DNA of 64,000 bases from Caballeronia sp. Lep1P3 (lineage in GTDB: Bacteria > Pseudomonadota > Gammaproteobacteria > Burkholderiales > Burkholderiaceae), in NCBI RefSeq assembly GCF_022879595.1, contig NZ_CP084265.1, forward strand, positions 310,001 through 374,000, written 5' to 3'. The notes below the pieces were generated by a model. It saw only the letters and a list, made by a program, of their open reading frames with translations. It was not told where the DNA came from and searched no databases. Made by a program: the position numbers and the translations under genes. Below are positions 1 to 16,622 of the stretch, piece after piece (within the stretch, counting starts at the first letter, position 1; each line of letters starts with the position of its first letter).

Positions 1-2135
<2,135 letters not shown>

Positions 2136-2255
2136 ATAACCGGTGTGTCTTAACCTGCGCCGGTTGAGTAAGCGACTGTGCCCAAACCAGTCACTACCCA
2201 CTACTTCTTCCCAGATTGGTCGTGGCGCACCCCCGTGCGACGCGACAACCCGTCA

Positions 2256-2370
2256 TGCCTGATGACCATAGCGAGTCGGTCCCACCCCTTCCCATCCCGA
2301 ACAGGACCGTGAAACGACTCCACGCCGATGATAGTGCGGATTCCCGTGTGAAAGTAGGTAATCGTCAGGC
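2256..2370 (+). rRNA. rrf: 5S ribosomal RNA
   Basis: A 115-base gene whose ends, TGCCTGATGACC and GGTAATCGTCAGGC, pair to form the terminal stem. The conserved loop CCCATCCCGAACAGG is present. It follows the 23S gene after a 120-base spacer and is followed by an intrinsic terminator, the usual end of an rRNA operon. Mature ends are approximate. Confidence 0.95.
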
Positions 2371-2387
2371 TCCTCATGCTCCAACAC

Positions 2388-2419
2388 AAAAACCCCACCC
2401 CGCAAAGGTGGGGTTTTTG
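2388..2419 (+). terminator. rRNA operon intrinsic terminator
   Basis: AAAAACCCCACC and GGTGGGGTTTTT form a strong stem around a short CCGCAAA loop, and the 3' arm ends in a T run. It lies 18 bases after the 5S gene, so it ends the rrn transcript before the tRNA-tuf operon promoter. Confidence 0.93.
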
Positions 2420-2475
2420 CATTTGGCCATCGACTATAGGTGAGAGCCTCGATTGGCTCGGGGCGCAAGAAATGC

Positions 2476-2504
2476 TTGACAAGAGCTTGTTGTTACCCCA
2501 TAAT
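2476..2504 (+). promoter_or_regulatory. sigma-70 promoter of the tRNA-tuf operon
   Basis: TTGACA (2476-2481) and CATAAT (2499-2504) are separated by 17 bases. The first tRNA begins 15 bases after the -10 box. The -35 is a perfect consensus match, which suits a strongly expressed stable-RNA operon. Confidence 0.85.
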
Positions 2505-2518
2505 CGATAGTTCTCTGC

Positions 2519-2604
2519 GGAGGGGTGCCCGAGTGGCTAAAGGGGGCAGACTGTAAATCTGTTGGCTTACGCCTACGTTGGTTCGAATCCAACCTCCTCC
2601 ACCA
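2519..2604 (+). tRNA. tRNA-Tyr (GTA)
   Basis: This is an 86-base class II tRNA with a long variable arm, acceptor stem GGAGGGG paired with CTCCTCC, T-loop GGTTCGAATCC and an encoded CCA end. The anticodon GTA is at 2553-2555. It is the first gene of a tRNA-Tyr/Gly/Thr-tuf unit. Confidence 0.97.
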
Positions 2605-2633
2605 GAATTCAAGCGGTAAGAAATCCAACCCTC

Positions 2634-2707
2634 GCGGGTGTAGCTCAATGGTAGAGCAGAAGCCTTCCAAGCTTACGACGAGGGTTCGATTCCCTTCACC
2701 CGCTCCA
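2634..2707 (+). tRNA. tRNA-Gly (TCC)
   Basis: A 74-base tRNA with acceptor stem GCGGGTG/CACCCGC, D-arm TAGCTCAATGGTAGAGCA, T-loop GGTTCGATTCC and an encoded CCA. The anticodon TCC is at 2666-2668. Confidence 0.97.
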
Positions 2708-2723
2708 GTGTCGGTTACGTAGT

Positions 2724-2798
<75 letters not shown>

Positions 2799-2867
2799 GT
2801 AGTATCTGTTTGGTGATGAGTAAGTTGCGCGCGGCGCAAGGTGCGAAAATCCTGTTAGGAGTCGAAA

Positions 2868-4058
2868 ATGGCCAAAGGTAAATTCGAGCGGACCAAGCCG
2901 CACGTGAACGTGGGCACGATCGGTCACGTTGACCACGGCAAGACCACGCTGACGGCAGCGATCACGACGGTGCTGACGAAGAAGTTCGGCGGCGAAGCCA
3001 AGGCGTATGACCAGATCGACGCGGCGCCGGAAGAAAAGGCGCGCGGCATCACGATCAACACCGCGCACGTCGAGTACGAAACGGCTAACCGCCACTACGC
3101 ACACGTCGACTGCCCGGGCCACGCCGACTACGTGAAGAACATGATCACGGGCGCCGCGCAGATGGACGGCGCGATCCTGGTGTGCTCGGCCGCTGACGGC
3201 CCGATGCCGCAAACGCGTGAGCACATCCTGCTGGCCCGTCAGGTTGGCGTGCCGTACATCATCGTGTTCCTGAACAAGTGCGACATGGTCGACGACGCCG
3301 AACTGCTCGAGCTCGTCGAAATGGAAGTGCGCGAACTTCTGTCGAAGTACGACTTCCCGGGCGACGACACGCCGATCATCAAGGGTTCGGCCAAGCTCGC
3401 GCTGGAAGGCGACACGGGCGAGCTGGGCGAAGTGGCGATCATGAACCTGGCCGACGCACTGGACACGTACATCCCGACGCCGGAGCGCGCAGTAGACGGC
3501 GCCTTCCTGATGCCGGTGGAAGACGTGTTCTCGATCTCGGGTCGCGGCACGGTGGTGACGGGGCGCGTCGAGCGCGGCGTGGTGAAGGTCGGCGAGGAAA
3601 TCGAAATCGTCGGTATCAAGCCGACGGTGAAGACGACCTGCACGGGCGTGGAAATGTTCCGCAAGCTGCTGGACCAAGGTCAAGCGGGCGACAACGTCGG
3701 TATCCTGCTGCGCGGCACGAAGCGTGAAGACGTCGAGCGTGGCCAGGTGCTGGCCAAGCCGGGTTCGATCACGCCGCACACGCACTTCACCGCTGAAGTG
3801 TACGTGCTGAGCAAGGACGAAGGCGGCCGTCACACGCCGTTCTTCAACAACTACCGTCCGCAGTTCTACTTCCGTACGACGGACGTGACCGGCTCGATCG
3901 AGCTGCCGAAGGACAAGGAAATGGTGATGCCGGGCGACAACGTGTCGATCACGGTCAAGCTGATCGCCCCGATCGCCATGGAAGAAGGTCTGCGCTTCGC
4001 CATTCGTGAAGGCGGCCGTACCGTCGGCGCTGGTGTCGTTGCGAAGATTATCGAGTAA
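2868..4058 (+). CDS. tuf: Elongation factor Tu, copy 1
   Basis: EF-Tu is the GTPase that carries aminoacyl-tRNA to the ribosomal A site. The protein has 396 residues, the normal length. It shows the P-loop GHVDHGKT at residues 19-26, the DCPGH switch II motif and the NKCD guanine-specificity motif, followed by the two beta-barrel domains. AGGAG lies just before the ATG. It is co-transcribed behind three tRNAs and followed by tRNA-Trp and secE, the classic tufB context. Read line by line, its nucleotide sequence matches the second tuf gene at 22010-23200 except for the third base of codon 2 (C here, A there). This points to gene conversion. Confidence 0.99.
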   Translation: MAKGKFERTKPHVNVGTIGHVDHGKTTLTAAITTVLTKKFGGEAKAYDQIDAAPEEKARGITINTAHVEYETANRHYAHVDCPGHADYVKNMITGAAQMDGAILVCSAADGPMPQTREHILLARQVGVPYIIVFLNKCDMVDDAELLELVEMEVRELLSKYDFPGDDTPIIKGSAKLALEGDTGELGEVAIMNLADALDTYIPTPERAVDGAFLMPVEDVFSISGRGTVVTGRVERGVVKVGEEIEIVGIKPTVKTTCTGVEMFRKLLDQGQAGDNVGILLRGTKREDVERGQVLAKPGSITPHTHFTAEVYVLSKDEGGRHTPFFNNYRPQFYFRTTDVTGSIELPKDKEMVMPGDNVSITVKLIAPIAMEEGLRFAIREGGRTVGAGVVAKIIE

Positions 4059-4091
4059 GAGCCAGAGATCTCTCGATAGTCTGTAGGTTTC

Positions 4092-4115
4092 GGGGTCGGC
4101 AAAACCGCCGGCCCC
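4092..4115 (+). promoter_or_regulatory. Stem-loop between tuf and tRNA-Trp
   Basis: GGGGTCGGC and GCCGGCCCC form a 9-bp stem with one G-T pair and the loop AAAACC. No T run follows, so it is not a typical terminator. It may shield the tuf mRNA 3' end or mark processing of tRNA-Trp, whose first base lies 9 bases downstream. The role is an inference. Confidence 0.5.
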
Positions 4116-4123
4116 AATGGTTT

Positions 4124-4199
4124 AGGGGTATAGCTCAACTGGCAGAGCGTCGGTCTCCAAAACCGAAGGTTGGGGGTTCGATTCCCTCTGCCCCTGCCA
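4124..4199 (+). tRNA. tRNA-Trp (CCA)
   Basis: A 76-base tRNA with acceptor stem AGGGGTA/TGCCCCT, anticodon stem TCGGT/ACCGA, T-loop GGTTCGATTCC and an encoded CCA end. The anticodon CCA is at 4157-4159. It lies between tuf and secE, as in many proteobacteria. Confidence 0.97.
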
Positions 4200-4233
4200 C
4201 ATTCTTGCGCCAAGTGGCGCTGTTTAAGGTGTT

Positions 4234-4614
4234 ATGGCGAATCCTTCCGTCGAAACTGTTAATACTTCCAGCGACAAGCTGATGTTGGCGGCTGGTGTAT
4301 TGCTGGTCTTGGCCGGGTTCGTGGGTTTCTTCCTGCTCGCTGGTCAAGAGTGGTACATCCGCGGCGCGGCGCTTGCTGTCGGTGTTATCGCGGGTGTGGC
4401 TGTCGGTCTGTTTTCAGCACCTGGCAAGGGCTTCATCGCTTTCGCCAAAGACTCCTACAAAGAAGTTCGCAAGGTCGTCTGGCCGACTCGCAAAGAGGCG
4501 ACGCAGACCACGCTTGTGGTTTTTGCGTTTGTGCTCATCATGGCCATCTTCCTTTGGCTTAGCGATAAGTCAATCGAGTGGGTGATTTTCTCGGCGATTC
4601 TGGGTTGGAAATGA
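4234..4614 (+). CDS. secE: Preprotein translocase subunit SecE
   Basis: SecE is an inner-membrane subunit of the SecYEG channel and stabilises SecY. The 126-residue protein has two N-terminal hydrophobic segments (about 15-35 and 42-60). The conserved amphipathic stretch [14 protein letters not shown] follows, and then the essential C-terminal transmembrane helix (about 92-122). The three-helix form is the gamma/beta-proteobacterial type. The stop codon is one base before the nusG start, so the two genes are translated together. Confidence 0.97.
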   Translation: MANPSVETVNTSSDKLMLAAGVLLVLAGFVGFFLLAGQEWYIRGAALAVGVIAGVAVGLFSAPGKGFIAFAKDSYKEVRKVVWPTRKEATQTTLVVFAFVLIMAIFLWLSDKSIEWVIFSAILGWK

Positions 4615-4615
4615 T

Positions 4616-5173
4616 ATGAGCGATACTCCGACATCCCCGAGCGGAAAACGTTGGTATGTGGTGCACGCCTACTCCGGCATGGAGAAGAGCGTGCAACGTG
4701 CGCTTCAGGAGCGCATCGAGCGGGCTGGCATGCAAAACCAGTTCGGTCAAATTCTGGTCCCGACTGAAGAAGTGGTGGAAGTCAAGGGTGGCCACAAGTC
4801 GGTCACTGAACGTCGTTTCTTCCCGGGCTATGTCCTGGTTGAAATGGAAATGACGGATGAAACGTGGCATCTCGTGAAGAACACGGCCAAGGTGACGGGA
4901 TTCGTGGGCGGTGCGCGGAACCGTCCGAGCCCCATCTCGCCGCGTGAAGTCGAGAAGATCATGTCGCAGATGCAGGAAGGCGTCGAGAAGCCGCGGCCGA
5001 AGACGCTCTTCGAGGTGGGCGAGATGGTCCGCGTGAAGGAAGGTCCGTTCACTGATTTCAACGGTAACGTCGAAGAAGTGAATTACGAAAAGTCCCGAGT
5101 TCGCGTGTCCGTCACGATTTTCGGCCGCTCGACCCCTGTCGAACTCGAGTTCGGGCAAGTCGAGAAGGTTTGA
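4616..5173 (+). CDS. nusG: Transcription termination/antitermination factor NusG
   Basis: NusG binds the RNA polymerase clamp, increases processivity, and links polymerase to Rho or to ribosomal protein S10. The 185-residue protein has the N-terminal NGN domain beginning with [14 protein letters not shown], and a C-terminal KOW domain near 130-165 ([16 protein letters not shown]). The length is normal for the family. The start follows the secE stop by one base. Its neighbours are secE and the rplKAJL-rpoBC cluster, the universal arrangement. Confidence 0.98.
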   Translation: MSDTPTSPSGKRWYVVHAYSGMEKSVQRALQERIERAGMQNQFGQILVPTEEVVEVKGGHKSVTERRFFPGYVLVEMEMTDETWHLVKNTAKVTGFVGGARNRPSPISPREVEKIMSQMQEGVEKPRPKTLFEVGEMVRVKEGPFTDFNGNVEEVNYEKSRVRVSVTIFGRSTPVELEFGQVEKV

Positions 5174-5322
5174 TGTGGAATACGTCGCGTGAGCCTAAAT
5201 CAGGTTCGCGCGATTCGCGCTTACGGTCCGCGTAACGGCCGTTGAGGAGCGTCAGTAGTCGTTTTCGTCGAACGCGCGCTATCACTCACCGAACGCTACG
5301 GCGTTCAGCAGAGGTTTTCAAC

Positions 5323-5754
5323 ATGGCAAAGAAAATCATCGGCTTTATCAAACTGCAGATTCCTGCAGGTAAAGCCAATCCGTCGCCGCCGGTCGGTCCG
5401 GCACTGGGCCAGCGCGGCCTGAACATCATGGAGTTCTGCAAGGCGTTCAACGCGCAGACTCAGGGCATGGAGCCGGGTCTGCCGGTGCCGGTCGTCATTA
5501 CGGCATTCGCGGACAAGAGCTTCACGTTCATCATGAAGACCCCGCCGGCTACCGTTCTGATCAAGAAGGCAGCCGCAGTGCAAAAGGGTTCGAGCAAGCC
5601 GCATACCGATAAGGTCGGCAACATCACCCGCGCTCAAGCGGAAGAAATCGCAAAGACCAAGATGCCGGACCTTACGGCAGCTGATCTGGACGCAGCCGTG
5701 CGTACTATCGCCGGCAGCGCGCGTTCGATGGGTATCACTGTGGAGGGCGTGTAA
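5323..5754 (+). CDS. rplK: 50S ribosomal protein L11
   Basis: L11 forms the GTPase-associated stalk base with 23S rRNA and is needed for the stringent response via RelA. The ATG at 5323 gives the usual 143-residue protein starting [20 protein letters not shown]. An upstream in-frame start at 5242 would add 27 unrelated residues and is rejected. An AGAGG motif lies before the chosen ATG. The gene abuts rplA with no gap. The 149-base region after nusG contains a small GAACGC/GCGTTC hairpin close to the start, which may take part in L1/L11 control; this is unproven. Confidence 0.98.
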   Translation: MAKKIIGFIKLQIPAGKANPSPPVGPALGQRGLNIMEFCKAFNAQTQGMEPGLPVPVVITAFADKSFTFIMKTPPATVLIKKAAAVQKGSSKPHTDKVGNITRAQAEEIAKTKMPDLTAADLDAAVRTIAGSARSMGITVEGV

Positions 5755-6453
5755 ATGGCTAAGCTTTCGAAGCGCCTTCAGGCATTCGCAAACAAGGTTG
5801 ACCGTCAGAAGCTGTATCCGGTCGAAGACGCTCTCGCGCTCGTCAAGGAATGCGCAAGCGCGAAGTTTGACGAGTCGATCGACGTGGCTGTGCAGCTCGG
5901 CATCGACGCCAAGAAGTCGGACCAAGTGGTCCGCGGCTCCGTCGTTCTGCCGGCTGGTACCGGCAAGTCCGTGCGCGTGGCAGTGTTCGCCCAGGGCGAC
6001 AAGGCCGAACAAGCGCGTGCCGCTGGCGCAGACGTGGTCGGTATGGAAGACCTGGCTGAGCAAGTGAAGGCTGGCAATCTGAATTTCGACGTCGTCATTG
6101 CTTCGCCGGACACGATGCGCGTTGTCGGTACGCTCGGTCAGATTCTTGGCCCGCGCGGCCTGATGCCGAACCCGAAGGTCGGCACCGTTACGCCGGACGT
6201 GGCGCAAGCCGTGAAGAACGCCAAGGCGGGTCAGGTGCAATTCCGCGTCGACAAGGCCGGTATCATCCACGGCACGATCGGCCGCGCGTCGTTCGAGCCG
6301 GCATCGCTGCGTCAGAACCTGTCGGCGCTCATCGAAGCGCTGAACAAGGCTAAGCCGGCGACGAGCAAGGGCGTGTACCTGCGCAAGATCGCTCTGTCCA
6401 GCACGATGGGCGTTGGCGTTCGCGTGGACCAATCCACGCTGGCGCAACAGTAA
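5755..6453 (+). CDS. rplA: 50S ribosomal protein L1
   Basis: L1 binds 23S rRNA at the mobile L1 stalk and assists release of E-site tRNA. In E. coli it also represses its own rplK-rplA mRNA. The 232-residue protein starts [20 protein letters not shown] and contains the L1 signature [15 protein letters not shown] near 130-145. Its ATG follows the rplK TAA directly, which favours translational coupling. Confidence 0.98.
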   Translation: MAKLSKRLQAFANKVDRQKLYPVEDALALVKECASAKFDESIDVAVQLGIDAKKSDQVVRGSVVLPAGTGKSVRVAVFAQGDKAEQARAAGADVVGMEDLAEQVKAGNLNFDVVIASPDTMRVVGTLGQILGPRGLMPNPKVGTVTPDVAQAVKNAKAGQVQFRVDKAGIIHGTIGRASFEPASLRQNLSALIEALNKAKPATSKGVYLRKIALSSTMGVGVRVDQSTLAQQ

Positions 6454-6752
6454 GAATTTCGGCGCGGTCTTCAAGACTGCGTCTTAAAGGGCTTTGGGCG
6501 GTTGTGCCGCGGCAGTCATGCGCGCAACCGGTTGTCAAAGACCGTTGGTGGCGGTGCAGCAGTTACGCACGGCCTTAATTCAAGCCAACGCAGATGGCGA
6601 ACCCGAAACAGTTTTGCAGTGGTTGAAGTCGGTTGTCGATCATTCTTAGATGGTCACCGATCGATTGAAATACTCCTAACAGTCGGACGCCGTTGTCGAA
6701 CGTGGTGCATGAGGGTTGGACACCCGAGTGCACCGAATCTGGAGGTTTAACC
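6454..6752 (+). promoter_or_regulatory. L10-type leader before rplJ
   Basis: These 299 bases have no credible gene. The stretch near 6570-6605 (CCTTAATTCAAGCC followed by ACGCAGATGGCG) resembles the conserved core of the autoregulatory L10 leader, where L10(L12)4 binds and represses rplJL translation. A further hairpin, GGTGCA (6704-6709) with TGCACC (6729-6734) and a nested GGGT/ACCC, ends just before the rplJ ribosome binding site and could control access to it. Recognition rests on sequence motifs only. Confidence 0.7.
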
Positions 6753-7247
6753 GTGCCACTGAACAAAGAAGATAAGCAGGCAGTCGTCGCTGAAGTCGCC
6801 GCGCAAGTCGCGAAGGCTCAGACGATGGTGCTCGCTGAGTATCGTGGGATCACGGTTGGCGATCTGACCAAGCTGCGCGCGAAAGCGCGTGAGCAACAGG
6901 TGTATCTGCGCGTGTTGAAGAACACGCTGGCGCGTCGCGCCGTGGAAGGTACCCCGTTCGCTCCGCTGGCTGAGCAGATGACCGGTCCTCTGATCTACGG
7001 CATCTCGGAAGATGCCATTGCCGCTGCCAAGGTCGTCAATGACTTCGGCAAAAGCAATGACAAGTTGATCATCAAGGCTGGTTCCTACGAAGGCAAGGTG
7101 ATGGATAAGGCGGGCGTTCAGGCGCTGGCCAGCATCCCGAGCCGCGAAGAGCTGCTCTCCAAGCTGTTGTTCGTCATGCAAGCACCTGTTTCTGGCTTCG
7201 CGCGTGCCTTGGCCGCGCTGGCGGAGAAGCAAGGCGAAGCTGCGTAA
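6753..7247 (+). CDS. rplJ: 50S ribosomal protein L10
   Basis: L10 anchors the L7/L12 dimers to the stalk base. The protein has 164 residues from a GTG start ([16 protein letters not shown]). GGAGG lies 7 bases before this GTG, whereas the upstream ATG at 6693 has no such site and adds non-conserved residues, so the GTG is chosen. The L7/L12-binding helix near the C-terminus ([20 protein letters not shown]) is present. It is followed by rplL and preceded by the L10 leader. Confidence 0.97.
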   Translation: MPLNKEDKQAVVAEVAAQVAKAQTMVLAEYRGITVGDLTKLRAKAREQQVYLRVLKNTLARRAVEGTPFAPLAEQMTGPLIYGISEDAIAAAKVVNDFGKSNDKLIIKAGSYEGKVMDKAGVQALASIPSREELLSKLLFVMQAPVSGFARALAALAEKQGEAA

Positions 7248-7329
7248 CGTCACGCTTGAGCCGCAGTTGCTCAGTTAGGTATTAGCTAGATCGCTAGCTC
7301 GATCCGAATTCAATTTAGGAGTATTTCAA

Positions 7330-7704
7330 ATGGCAATCGCAAAAGAAGACATCCTGGAAGCCGTTGGCGCGATGTCGGTTCTGGAACTGAACGAGCTGGT
7401 CAAGGCGTTCGAAGAGAAGTTCGGCGTGTCGGCAGCTGCTGTTGCAGTCGCTGGCCCTGCAGGCGGCGGCGCTGCTGCTGCTGTTGAAGAGCAAACGGAA
7501 TTCACCGTGAACTTGCTCGAAACGGGCGCGAACAAGGTTTCCGTGATTAAGGCAGTTCGCGAACTGACGGGTCTCGGCCTGAAGGAAGCGAAGGACCTGG
7601 TCGACGGCGCACCGAAGCCCATCAAGGAAGCGGTGCCCAAGGCTGCTGCTGAAGAAGCGAAGAAGAAGCTGGAAGACGCTGGCGCGAAGGCTGAAATCAA
7701 GTAA
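7330..7704 (+). CDS. rplL: 50S ribosomal protein L7/L12
   Basis: L7/L12 is the multicopy stalk protein that recruits translational GTPases. The 124-residue protein shows the N-terminal dimerisation helix (residues 1-35), an Ala/Gly-rich hinge (about 36-55, [11 protein letters not shown]), and the C-terminal factor-binding domain with the helix [29 protein letters not shown] ribosome binding site precedes the ATG. An attenuator-like hairpin lies 20 bases after the stop. Confidence 0.98.
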   Translation: MAIAKEDILEAVGAMSVLELNELVKAFEEKFGVSAAAVAVAGPAGGGAAAAVEEQTEFTVNLLETGANKVSVIKAVRELTGLGLKEAKDLVDGAPKPIKEAVPKAAAEEAKKKLEDAGAKAEIK

Positions 7705-7724
7705 GTTTCATTGCGCTGTGCGAA

Positions 7725-7754
7725 GGCTGGCGGTTTTTCACCGCCGGCCTTTTT
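7725..7754 (+). terminator. Terminator/attenuator after rplL
   Basis: GGCTGGCGG and CCGCCGGCC form a 9-bp stem with one G-T pair and the loop TTTTTCA, followed by TTTTT. It lies between rplL and rpoB, where E. coli has a partial terminator that sets the ratio of ribosomal protein to polymerase transcripts. The same role is inferred here, because no strong promoter for rpoB is visible downstream. Confidence 0.8.
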
Positions 7755-7776
7755 GTGCTTTGTGGGGACGCAGTTC

Positions 7777-7867
7777 TTGTGCTTGCCGGCAGGCACAATT
7801 GTTCCCGCAGAAGCCAAAGAGAACGGTCGGATCGGTAACCTCTTCCGGGTGTTCTCTTTGTCTTCTG
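7777..7867 (+). repeat. Two inverted repeats in the rplL-rpoB spacer
   Basis: The spacer 7705-8072 (368 bases) has no gene. After the attenuator it holds a 22-base near-palindrome at 7777-7798 (TTGTGCTTGCC against GGCAGGCACAA, one G-T pair). A longer inverted repeat follows: 17 bases at 7808-7824 (CAGAAGCCAAAGAGAAC) and 17 at 7851-7867 (GTTCTCTTTGTCTTCTG), with one mismatch and 26 bases between. In RNA the second would be a long stem like the RNase III processing hairpin known in the E. coli rplL-rpoB spacer. I see nothing recognisable in 7868-8072. Confidence 0.75.
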
Positions 7868-8072
7868 AAGCGACTGCAGAAGGCAAGTTTGGTCGGGTAG
7901 CGGGAAACACAGGCATCCGCTGCCGTCAGCCAGCGGTTGGTAGCGGCCAACCACCAAGCTTCTAGACTCGCGCGTCCTCCCCGGACACTCCCGCGGGTCT
8001 CAGTCGGTGAACACCGGGCCGTGTCGTCGAGGTATCCCGCCTCGGTAACGCCCGCCGTGATTCGGAGATCGT

Positions 8073-12179
<4,107 letters not shown>

Positions 12180-12200
12180 TCGGACTACGGAGAGAAAGCA

Positions 12201-15200
12201 ATGAAAGCTCTGCTCGATCTATTCAAGCAAGTCCAACAAGAAGAAGTCTTTGATGCGATCAAGATCGGCCTCGCGTCGCCCGACAAGATCCGTTCGTGGT
12301 CGTTCGGCGAAGTGAAGAAGCCGGAGACCATCAACTACCGCACGTTCAAGCCGGAGCGGGATGGTCTGTTTTGCGCGAAGATTTTCGGGCCGATCAAGGA
12401 CTACGAGTGCCTGTGCGGCAAGTACAAGCGCCTGAAGCATCGTGGCGTGATCTGCGAAAAGTGCGGCGTCGAAGTGACGTTGGCAAAGGTGCGTCGCGAG
12501 CGCATGGGCCACATCGAGCTGGCCTCGCCGGTCGCGCACATCTGGTTCCTGAAGTCGCTGCCGTCGCGTCTGGGCATGGTGCTCGACATGACGTTGCGCG
12601 ACATCGAGCGCGTGCTGTACTTCGAAGCCTATGTGGTGATCGATCCGGGCATGACGCCGCTGAAAGCGCGGCAGATCATGACGGAAGAGGATTACTACAA
12701 CAAGGTCGAAGAGTACGGTGACGAGTTCCGCGCCGAAATGGGCGCGGAAGGCGTGCGCGAACTGCTGCGTTCGATCAACATCGACGAGCAAGTCGAGATG
12801 CTGCGTACCGAACTCAAGAACACGGGTTCGGAAGCGAAGATCAAGAAGTACGCGAAGCGCCTGAAAGTGCTCGAGGCATTCCAGCGTTCGGGCATCAAGC
12901 CTGACTGGATGGTGCTCGAAGTGCTGCCGGTTCTGCCGCCGGAACTGCGTCCGCTGGTGCCGCTGGACGGCGGCCGCTTCGCGACGTCGGACCTGAACGA
13001 CCTGTATCGCCGCGTGATCAACCGTAACAACCGGTTGAAGCGTCTGCTCGAACTGAAGGCGCCTGAGATCATCGTTCGCAACGAAAAGCGGATGCTGCAG
13101 GAAGCCGTCGATTCGCTGCTCGACAATGGTCGTCGCGGCAAGGCGATGACCGGCGCGAACAAGCGTCCGCTGAAGTCGCTCGCCGACATGATCAAGGGTA
13201 AGGGCGGTCGTTTCCGTCAGAACCTGTTGGGTAAGCGCGTCGACTATTCGGGCCGTTCGGTGATCGTGGTCGGCCCGACGCTCAAGCTGCATCAGTGCGG
13301 TCTGCCGAAGCTGATGGCGCTCGAACTGTTCAAGCCGTTCATCTTCAACAAGCTGGAAGTGATGGGCGTCGCGACGACCATCAAGGCTGCGAAGAAGGAA
13401 GTCGAGAATCAGACGCCGGTGGTGTGGGACATTCTCGAAGAAGTCATTCGCGAACATCCGGTCATGCTGAACCGCGCGCCTACTCTTCACCGTCTCGGCA
13501 TTCAGGCTTTCGAGCCGGTGCTGATCGAAGGCAAGGCGATCCAGCTGCACCCGCTCGTCTGCGCGGCGTTCAACGCCGACTTCGACGGTGACCAGATGGC
13601 CGTCCACGTTCCGCTGTCGCTCGAAGCGCAGATGGAAGCGCGCACGCTGATGCTGGCGTCGAACAACGTCCTGTTCCCGGCCAACGGCGATCCGTCGATC
13701 GTGCCGTCGCAGGATATCGTGCTCGGCCTGTACTACGCGTCGCGTGAAGCGATCAACGGCAAGGGCGAAGGCCTCACGTTCACGGGCGTGTCGGAAGTGA
13801 TCCGCGCGTATGAGAACAAGGAAGTCGAGCTGGCTTCGCGGGTCAACGTGCGTATCACCGAAATGGTGGCGAACGAAGACCAGAGCGAAGGCGCGCCGAA
13901 GTTCGTGCCGAAGATCACGCTGTACCCCACGACGGTCGGCCGCTCGATTCTCTCGGAAATTCTGCCGCCGGGCCTGCCGTTCTCGGTGCTGAACAAGCCG
14001 CTGAAGAAGAAGGAAATTTCGCGCCTCATCAACACGGCGTTCCGCAAGTGCGGTCTGCGCGAAACGGTGATCTTCGCCGACCAGTTGATGCAGATGGGCT
14101 TCCGTCTCGCAACGCGCGCCGGTATCTCGATCTGCGTGGACGACATGCTCGTGCCGCCGCAGAAAGAGACGATCGTCGGCGACGCCGCGAAGAAGGTGAA
14201 GGAATACGACCGTCAGTACATGTCGGGTCTCGTCACCGCGCAGGAACGCTACAACAACGTGGTCGACATCTGGTCGGCGACGTCGGAAAGCGTCGGCAAG
14301 GCGATGATGGAGCAGCTCGCGACGGAGCCGGTCGTGGATCGCGACGGCAACGAGACGAAGCAGGAGTCGTTCAACTCCATCTACATGATGGCCGACTCGG
14401 GCGCGCGCGGTTCCGCGGTGCAGATTCGTCAGCTCGCCGGTATGCGCGGCCTGATGGCGAAGCCGGACGGCTCGATCATCGAGACGCCGATTACCGCGAA
14501 CTTCCGCGAAGGGCTGAACGTGTTGCAGTACTTCATCTCGACGCACGGTGCTCGTAAGGGTCTGGCGGACACGGCGCTGAAGACCGCGAACTCGGGTTAC
14601 CTGACGCGTCGTCTCGTCGACGTGACGCAGGATCTGGTCGTCGTCGAAGACGACTGCGGCACGTCGAACGGCGTGGCGATGAAGGCGTTGGTCGAAGGCG
14701 GTGAAGTGGTCGAAGCGCTGCGTGACCGTATTCTCGGTCGCGTCGCGGTGGCCGACGTCGTCAACCCGGAGTCGCAGGAAACGCTGTACGCATCGGGCGA
14801 TCTGCTCGACGAAGACGCGGTGGAAAACATCGAGCGCCTCGGTATCGACGAAGTGCGCGTGCGCACGCCGCTGACCTGCGAGACGCGTTACGGCCTGTGC
14901 GCTGCCTGCTACGGCCGCGACCTGGGCCGTGGCTCGCGCGTGAACGTCGGCGAAGCGGTCGGCGTGATCGCGGCGCAGTCGATCGGCGAACCGGGCACGC
15001 AGCTCACGATGCGTACTTTCCACATCGGTGGTGCGGCGTCGCGTGCGGCGGTGGCATCGACGGTGGAAGCGAAGAGCAACGGTACGGTGCGTTTCACGGC
15101 CACGATGCGCTACGTCACCAACGCGAAGGGCGAGCAGGTCGTCATTTCGCGTTCGGGCGAGGCGATCATCGCGGACGACTTCGGTCGCGAGCGTGAGCGT

Positions 15201-16442
15201 CACAAAGTGCCGTATGGCGCAACGCTGCTGCAACTCGACGGCGCGACCATCAAGGCCGGCGCGCAACTCGCGCAATGGGACCCGCTGACGCGTCCGATCA
15301 TCACCGAGTGGGGCGGTACGGTGAAGTTCGAGAACGTCGAGGAAGGCGTGACGGTCGCGAAGCAGATCGACGACGTGACGGGTCTTTCGACGCTCGTCGT
15401 GATCGATGCGAAGCGTCGCGGTTCGCAGGCTGGCAAGAGCGTGCGTCCGCAGGTGAAGCTGCTCGACGCGAACGGCGAGGAAGTGAAGATCCCGAACACC
15501 GAACATTCGGTGCAGATCGGCTTCCAGGTCGGCGCACTGATCACCGTGAAGGATGGTCAGCAAGTGCAGGTCGGTGAAGTGCTGGCACGTATCCCGGTTG
15601 AAGCGCAGAAGACGCGCGACATTACCGGTGGTCTGCCGCGCGTGGCCGAACTGTTCGAAGCGCGCTCGCCGAAGGACGCCGGCATTCTCGCGGAAGTCAC
15701 GGGCACGACGTCGTTCGGTAAGGACACGAAAGGCAAGCAGCGTCTCGTCATCACGGACCTCGAGGGCAATCAGCACGAGTTCCTGATCGCGAAGGAAAAG
15801 CAGGTTCTGGTGCACGATGGTCAGGTCGTCAACAAGGGCGAAATGATCGTGGACGGTCCTGCCGATCCGCACGACATCCTGCGTCTGCAGGGTATCGAGG
15901 CGTTGTCGCGCTACATCGTGGACGAAGTGCAGGACGTGTACCGTCTGCAAGGCGTGAAGATCAACGACAAGCACATCGAAGTGATCGTGCGTCAGATGCT
16001 TCGCCGCGTGCAGATCGTCGATAACGGCGATACGCGTTTCATTCCTGGCGAACAAGTCGAGCGTTCGGACATGCTCGACGAGAACGACAAGATGATCGCG
16101 GAAGACAAGCGTCCGGCGACCTACGAGAACGTGCTGCTCGGTATCACGAAGGCTTCGCTCTCGACCGATTCGTTCATCTCGGCGGCGTCGTTCCAGGAAA
16201 CGACCCGCGTGCTGACCGAAGCGGCGATCATGGGCAAGCGCGACGATCTGCGCGGTCTGAAGGAAAACGTGATCGTCGGCCGTCTGATTCCGGCGGGTAC
16301 CGGTCTCGCGTTCCACAAGGCGCGCAAGACCAAGGAATCGGCGGATCGCGAGCGCTTCGACCAGATCGCTGCCGAAGAGGCATTCGATTTCGGTACGCCG
16401 GAAACCCCGGCAACGGAGCAGCAGCCGCATACCAACGAGTAA
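12201..16442 (+). CDS. rpoC: DNA-directed RNA polymerase beta' subunit
   Basis: The beta' subunit holds the Mg-binding catalytic loop of RNA polymerase. The 1413-residue protein has the N-terminal zinc ribbon ([20 protein letters not shown], near 70-89) and the absolutely conserved NADFDGD at residues 458-464, with D460, D462 and D464 numbered as in E. coli. The second zinc site is near 890-905 ([13 protein letters not shown]). GGAGAG precedes the ATG. A strong terminator follows, closing the rplKAJL-rpoBC unit. Confidence 0.99.
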   Translation: MKALLDLFKQVQQEEVFDAIKIGLASPDKIRSWSFGEVKKPETINYRTFKPERDGLFCAKIFGPIKDYECLCGKYKRLKHRGVICEKCGVEVTLAKVRRERMGHIELASPVAHIWFLKSLPSRLGMVLDMTLRDIERVLYFEAYVVIDPGMTPLKARQIMTEEDYYNKVEEYGDEFRAEMGAEGVRELLRSINIDEQVEMLRTELKNTGSEAKIKKYAKRLKVLEAFQRSGIKPDWMVLEVLPVLPPELRPLVPLDGGRFATSDLNDLYRRVINRNNRLKRLLELKAPEIIVRNEKRMLQEAVDSLLDNGRRGKAMTGANKRPLKSLADMIKGKGGRFRQNLLGKRVDYSGRSVIVVGPTLKLHQCGLPKLMALELFKPFIFNKLEVMGVATTIKAAKKEVENQTPVVWDILEEVIREHPVMLNRAPTLHRLGIQAFEPVLIEGKAIQLHPLVCAAFNADFDGDQMAVHVPLSLEAQMEARTLMLASNNVLFPANGDPSIVPSQDIVLGLYYASREAINGKGEGLTFTGVSEVIRAYENKEVELASRVNVRITEMVANEDQSEGAPKFVPKITLYPTTVGRSILSEILPPGLPFSVLNKPLKKKEISRLINTAFRKCGLRETVIFADQLMQMGFRLATRAGISICVDDMLVPPQKETIVGDAAKKVKEYDRQYMSGLVTAQERYNNVVDIWSATSESVGKAMMEQLATEPVVDRDGNETKQESFNSIYMMADSGARGSAVQIRQLAGMRGLMAKPDGSIIETPITANFREGLNVLQYFISTHGARKGLADTALKTANSGYLTRRLVDVTQDLVVVEDDCGTSNGVAMKALVEGGEVVEALRDRILGRVAVADVVNPESQETLYASGDLLDEDAVENIERLGIDEVRVRTPLTCETRYGLCAACYGRDLGRGSRVNVGEAVGVIAAQSIGEPGTQLTMRTFHIGGAASRAAVASTVEAKSNGTVRFTATMRYVTNAKGEQVVISRSGEAIIADDFGRERERHKVPYGATLLQLDGATIKAGAQLAQWDPLTRPIITEWGGTVKFENVEEGVTVAKQIDDVTGLSTLVVIDAKRRGSQAGKSVRPQVKLLDANGEEVKIPNTEHSVQIGFQVGALITVKDGQQVQVGEVLARIPVEAQKTRDITGGLPRVAELFEARSPKDAGILAEVTGTTSFGKDTKGKQRLVITDLEGNQHEFLIAKEKQVLVHDGQVVNKGEMIVDGPADPHDILRLQGIEALSRYIVDEVQDVYRLQGVKINDKHIEVIVRQMLRRVQIVDNGDTRFIPGEQVERSDMLDENDKMIAEDKRPATYENVLLGITKASLSTDSFISAASFQETTRVLTEAAIMGKRDDLRGLKENVIVGRLIPAGTGLAFHKARKTKESADRERFDQIAAEEAFDFGTPETPATEQQPHTNE

Positions 16443-16469
16443 GCGAGCGTCTTTCGCTGGCAGCACCTC

Positions 16470-16502
16470 AAACCGCCCGGCCTCGACCGGGCGGTTTTTT
16501 TT
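16470..16502 (+). terminator. Intrinsic terminator of the rpoBC operon
   Basis: AAACCGCCCGG and CCGGGCGGTTT form an 11-bp perfect stem with a 6-base loop (16481-16486), followed by further T residues. It lies 27 bases after the rpoC stop and separates rpoBC from recQ. Confidence 0.95.
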
Positions 16503-16622
16503 CGCCCATTCTTTCCGATTCAAGCCTCCGCCGAATGGCCGACACCGCGCCGCGCGCGTGGGCGCGCGCGCTTGCGTTGATAGAATTCGGTATCTCCCAC
16601 GCCGCAGTTCGTGCTCGTCTCT

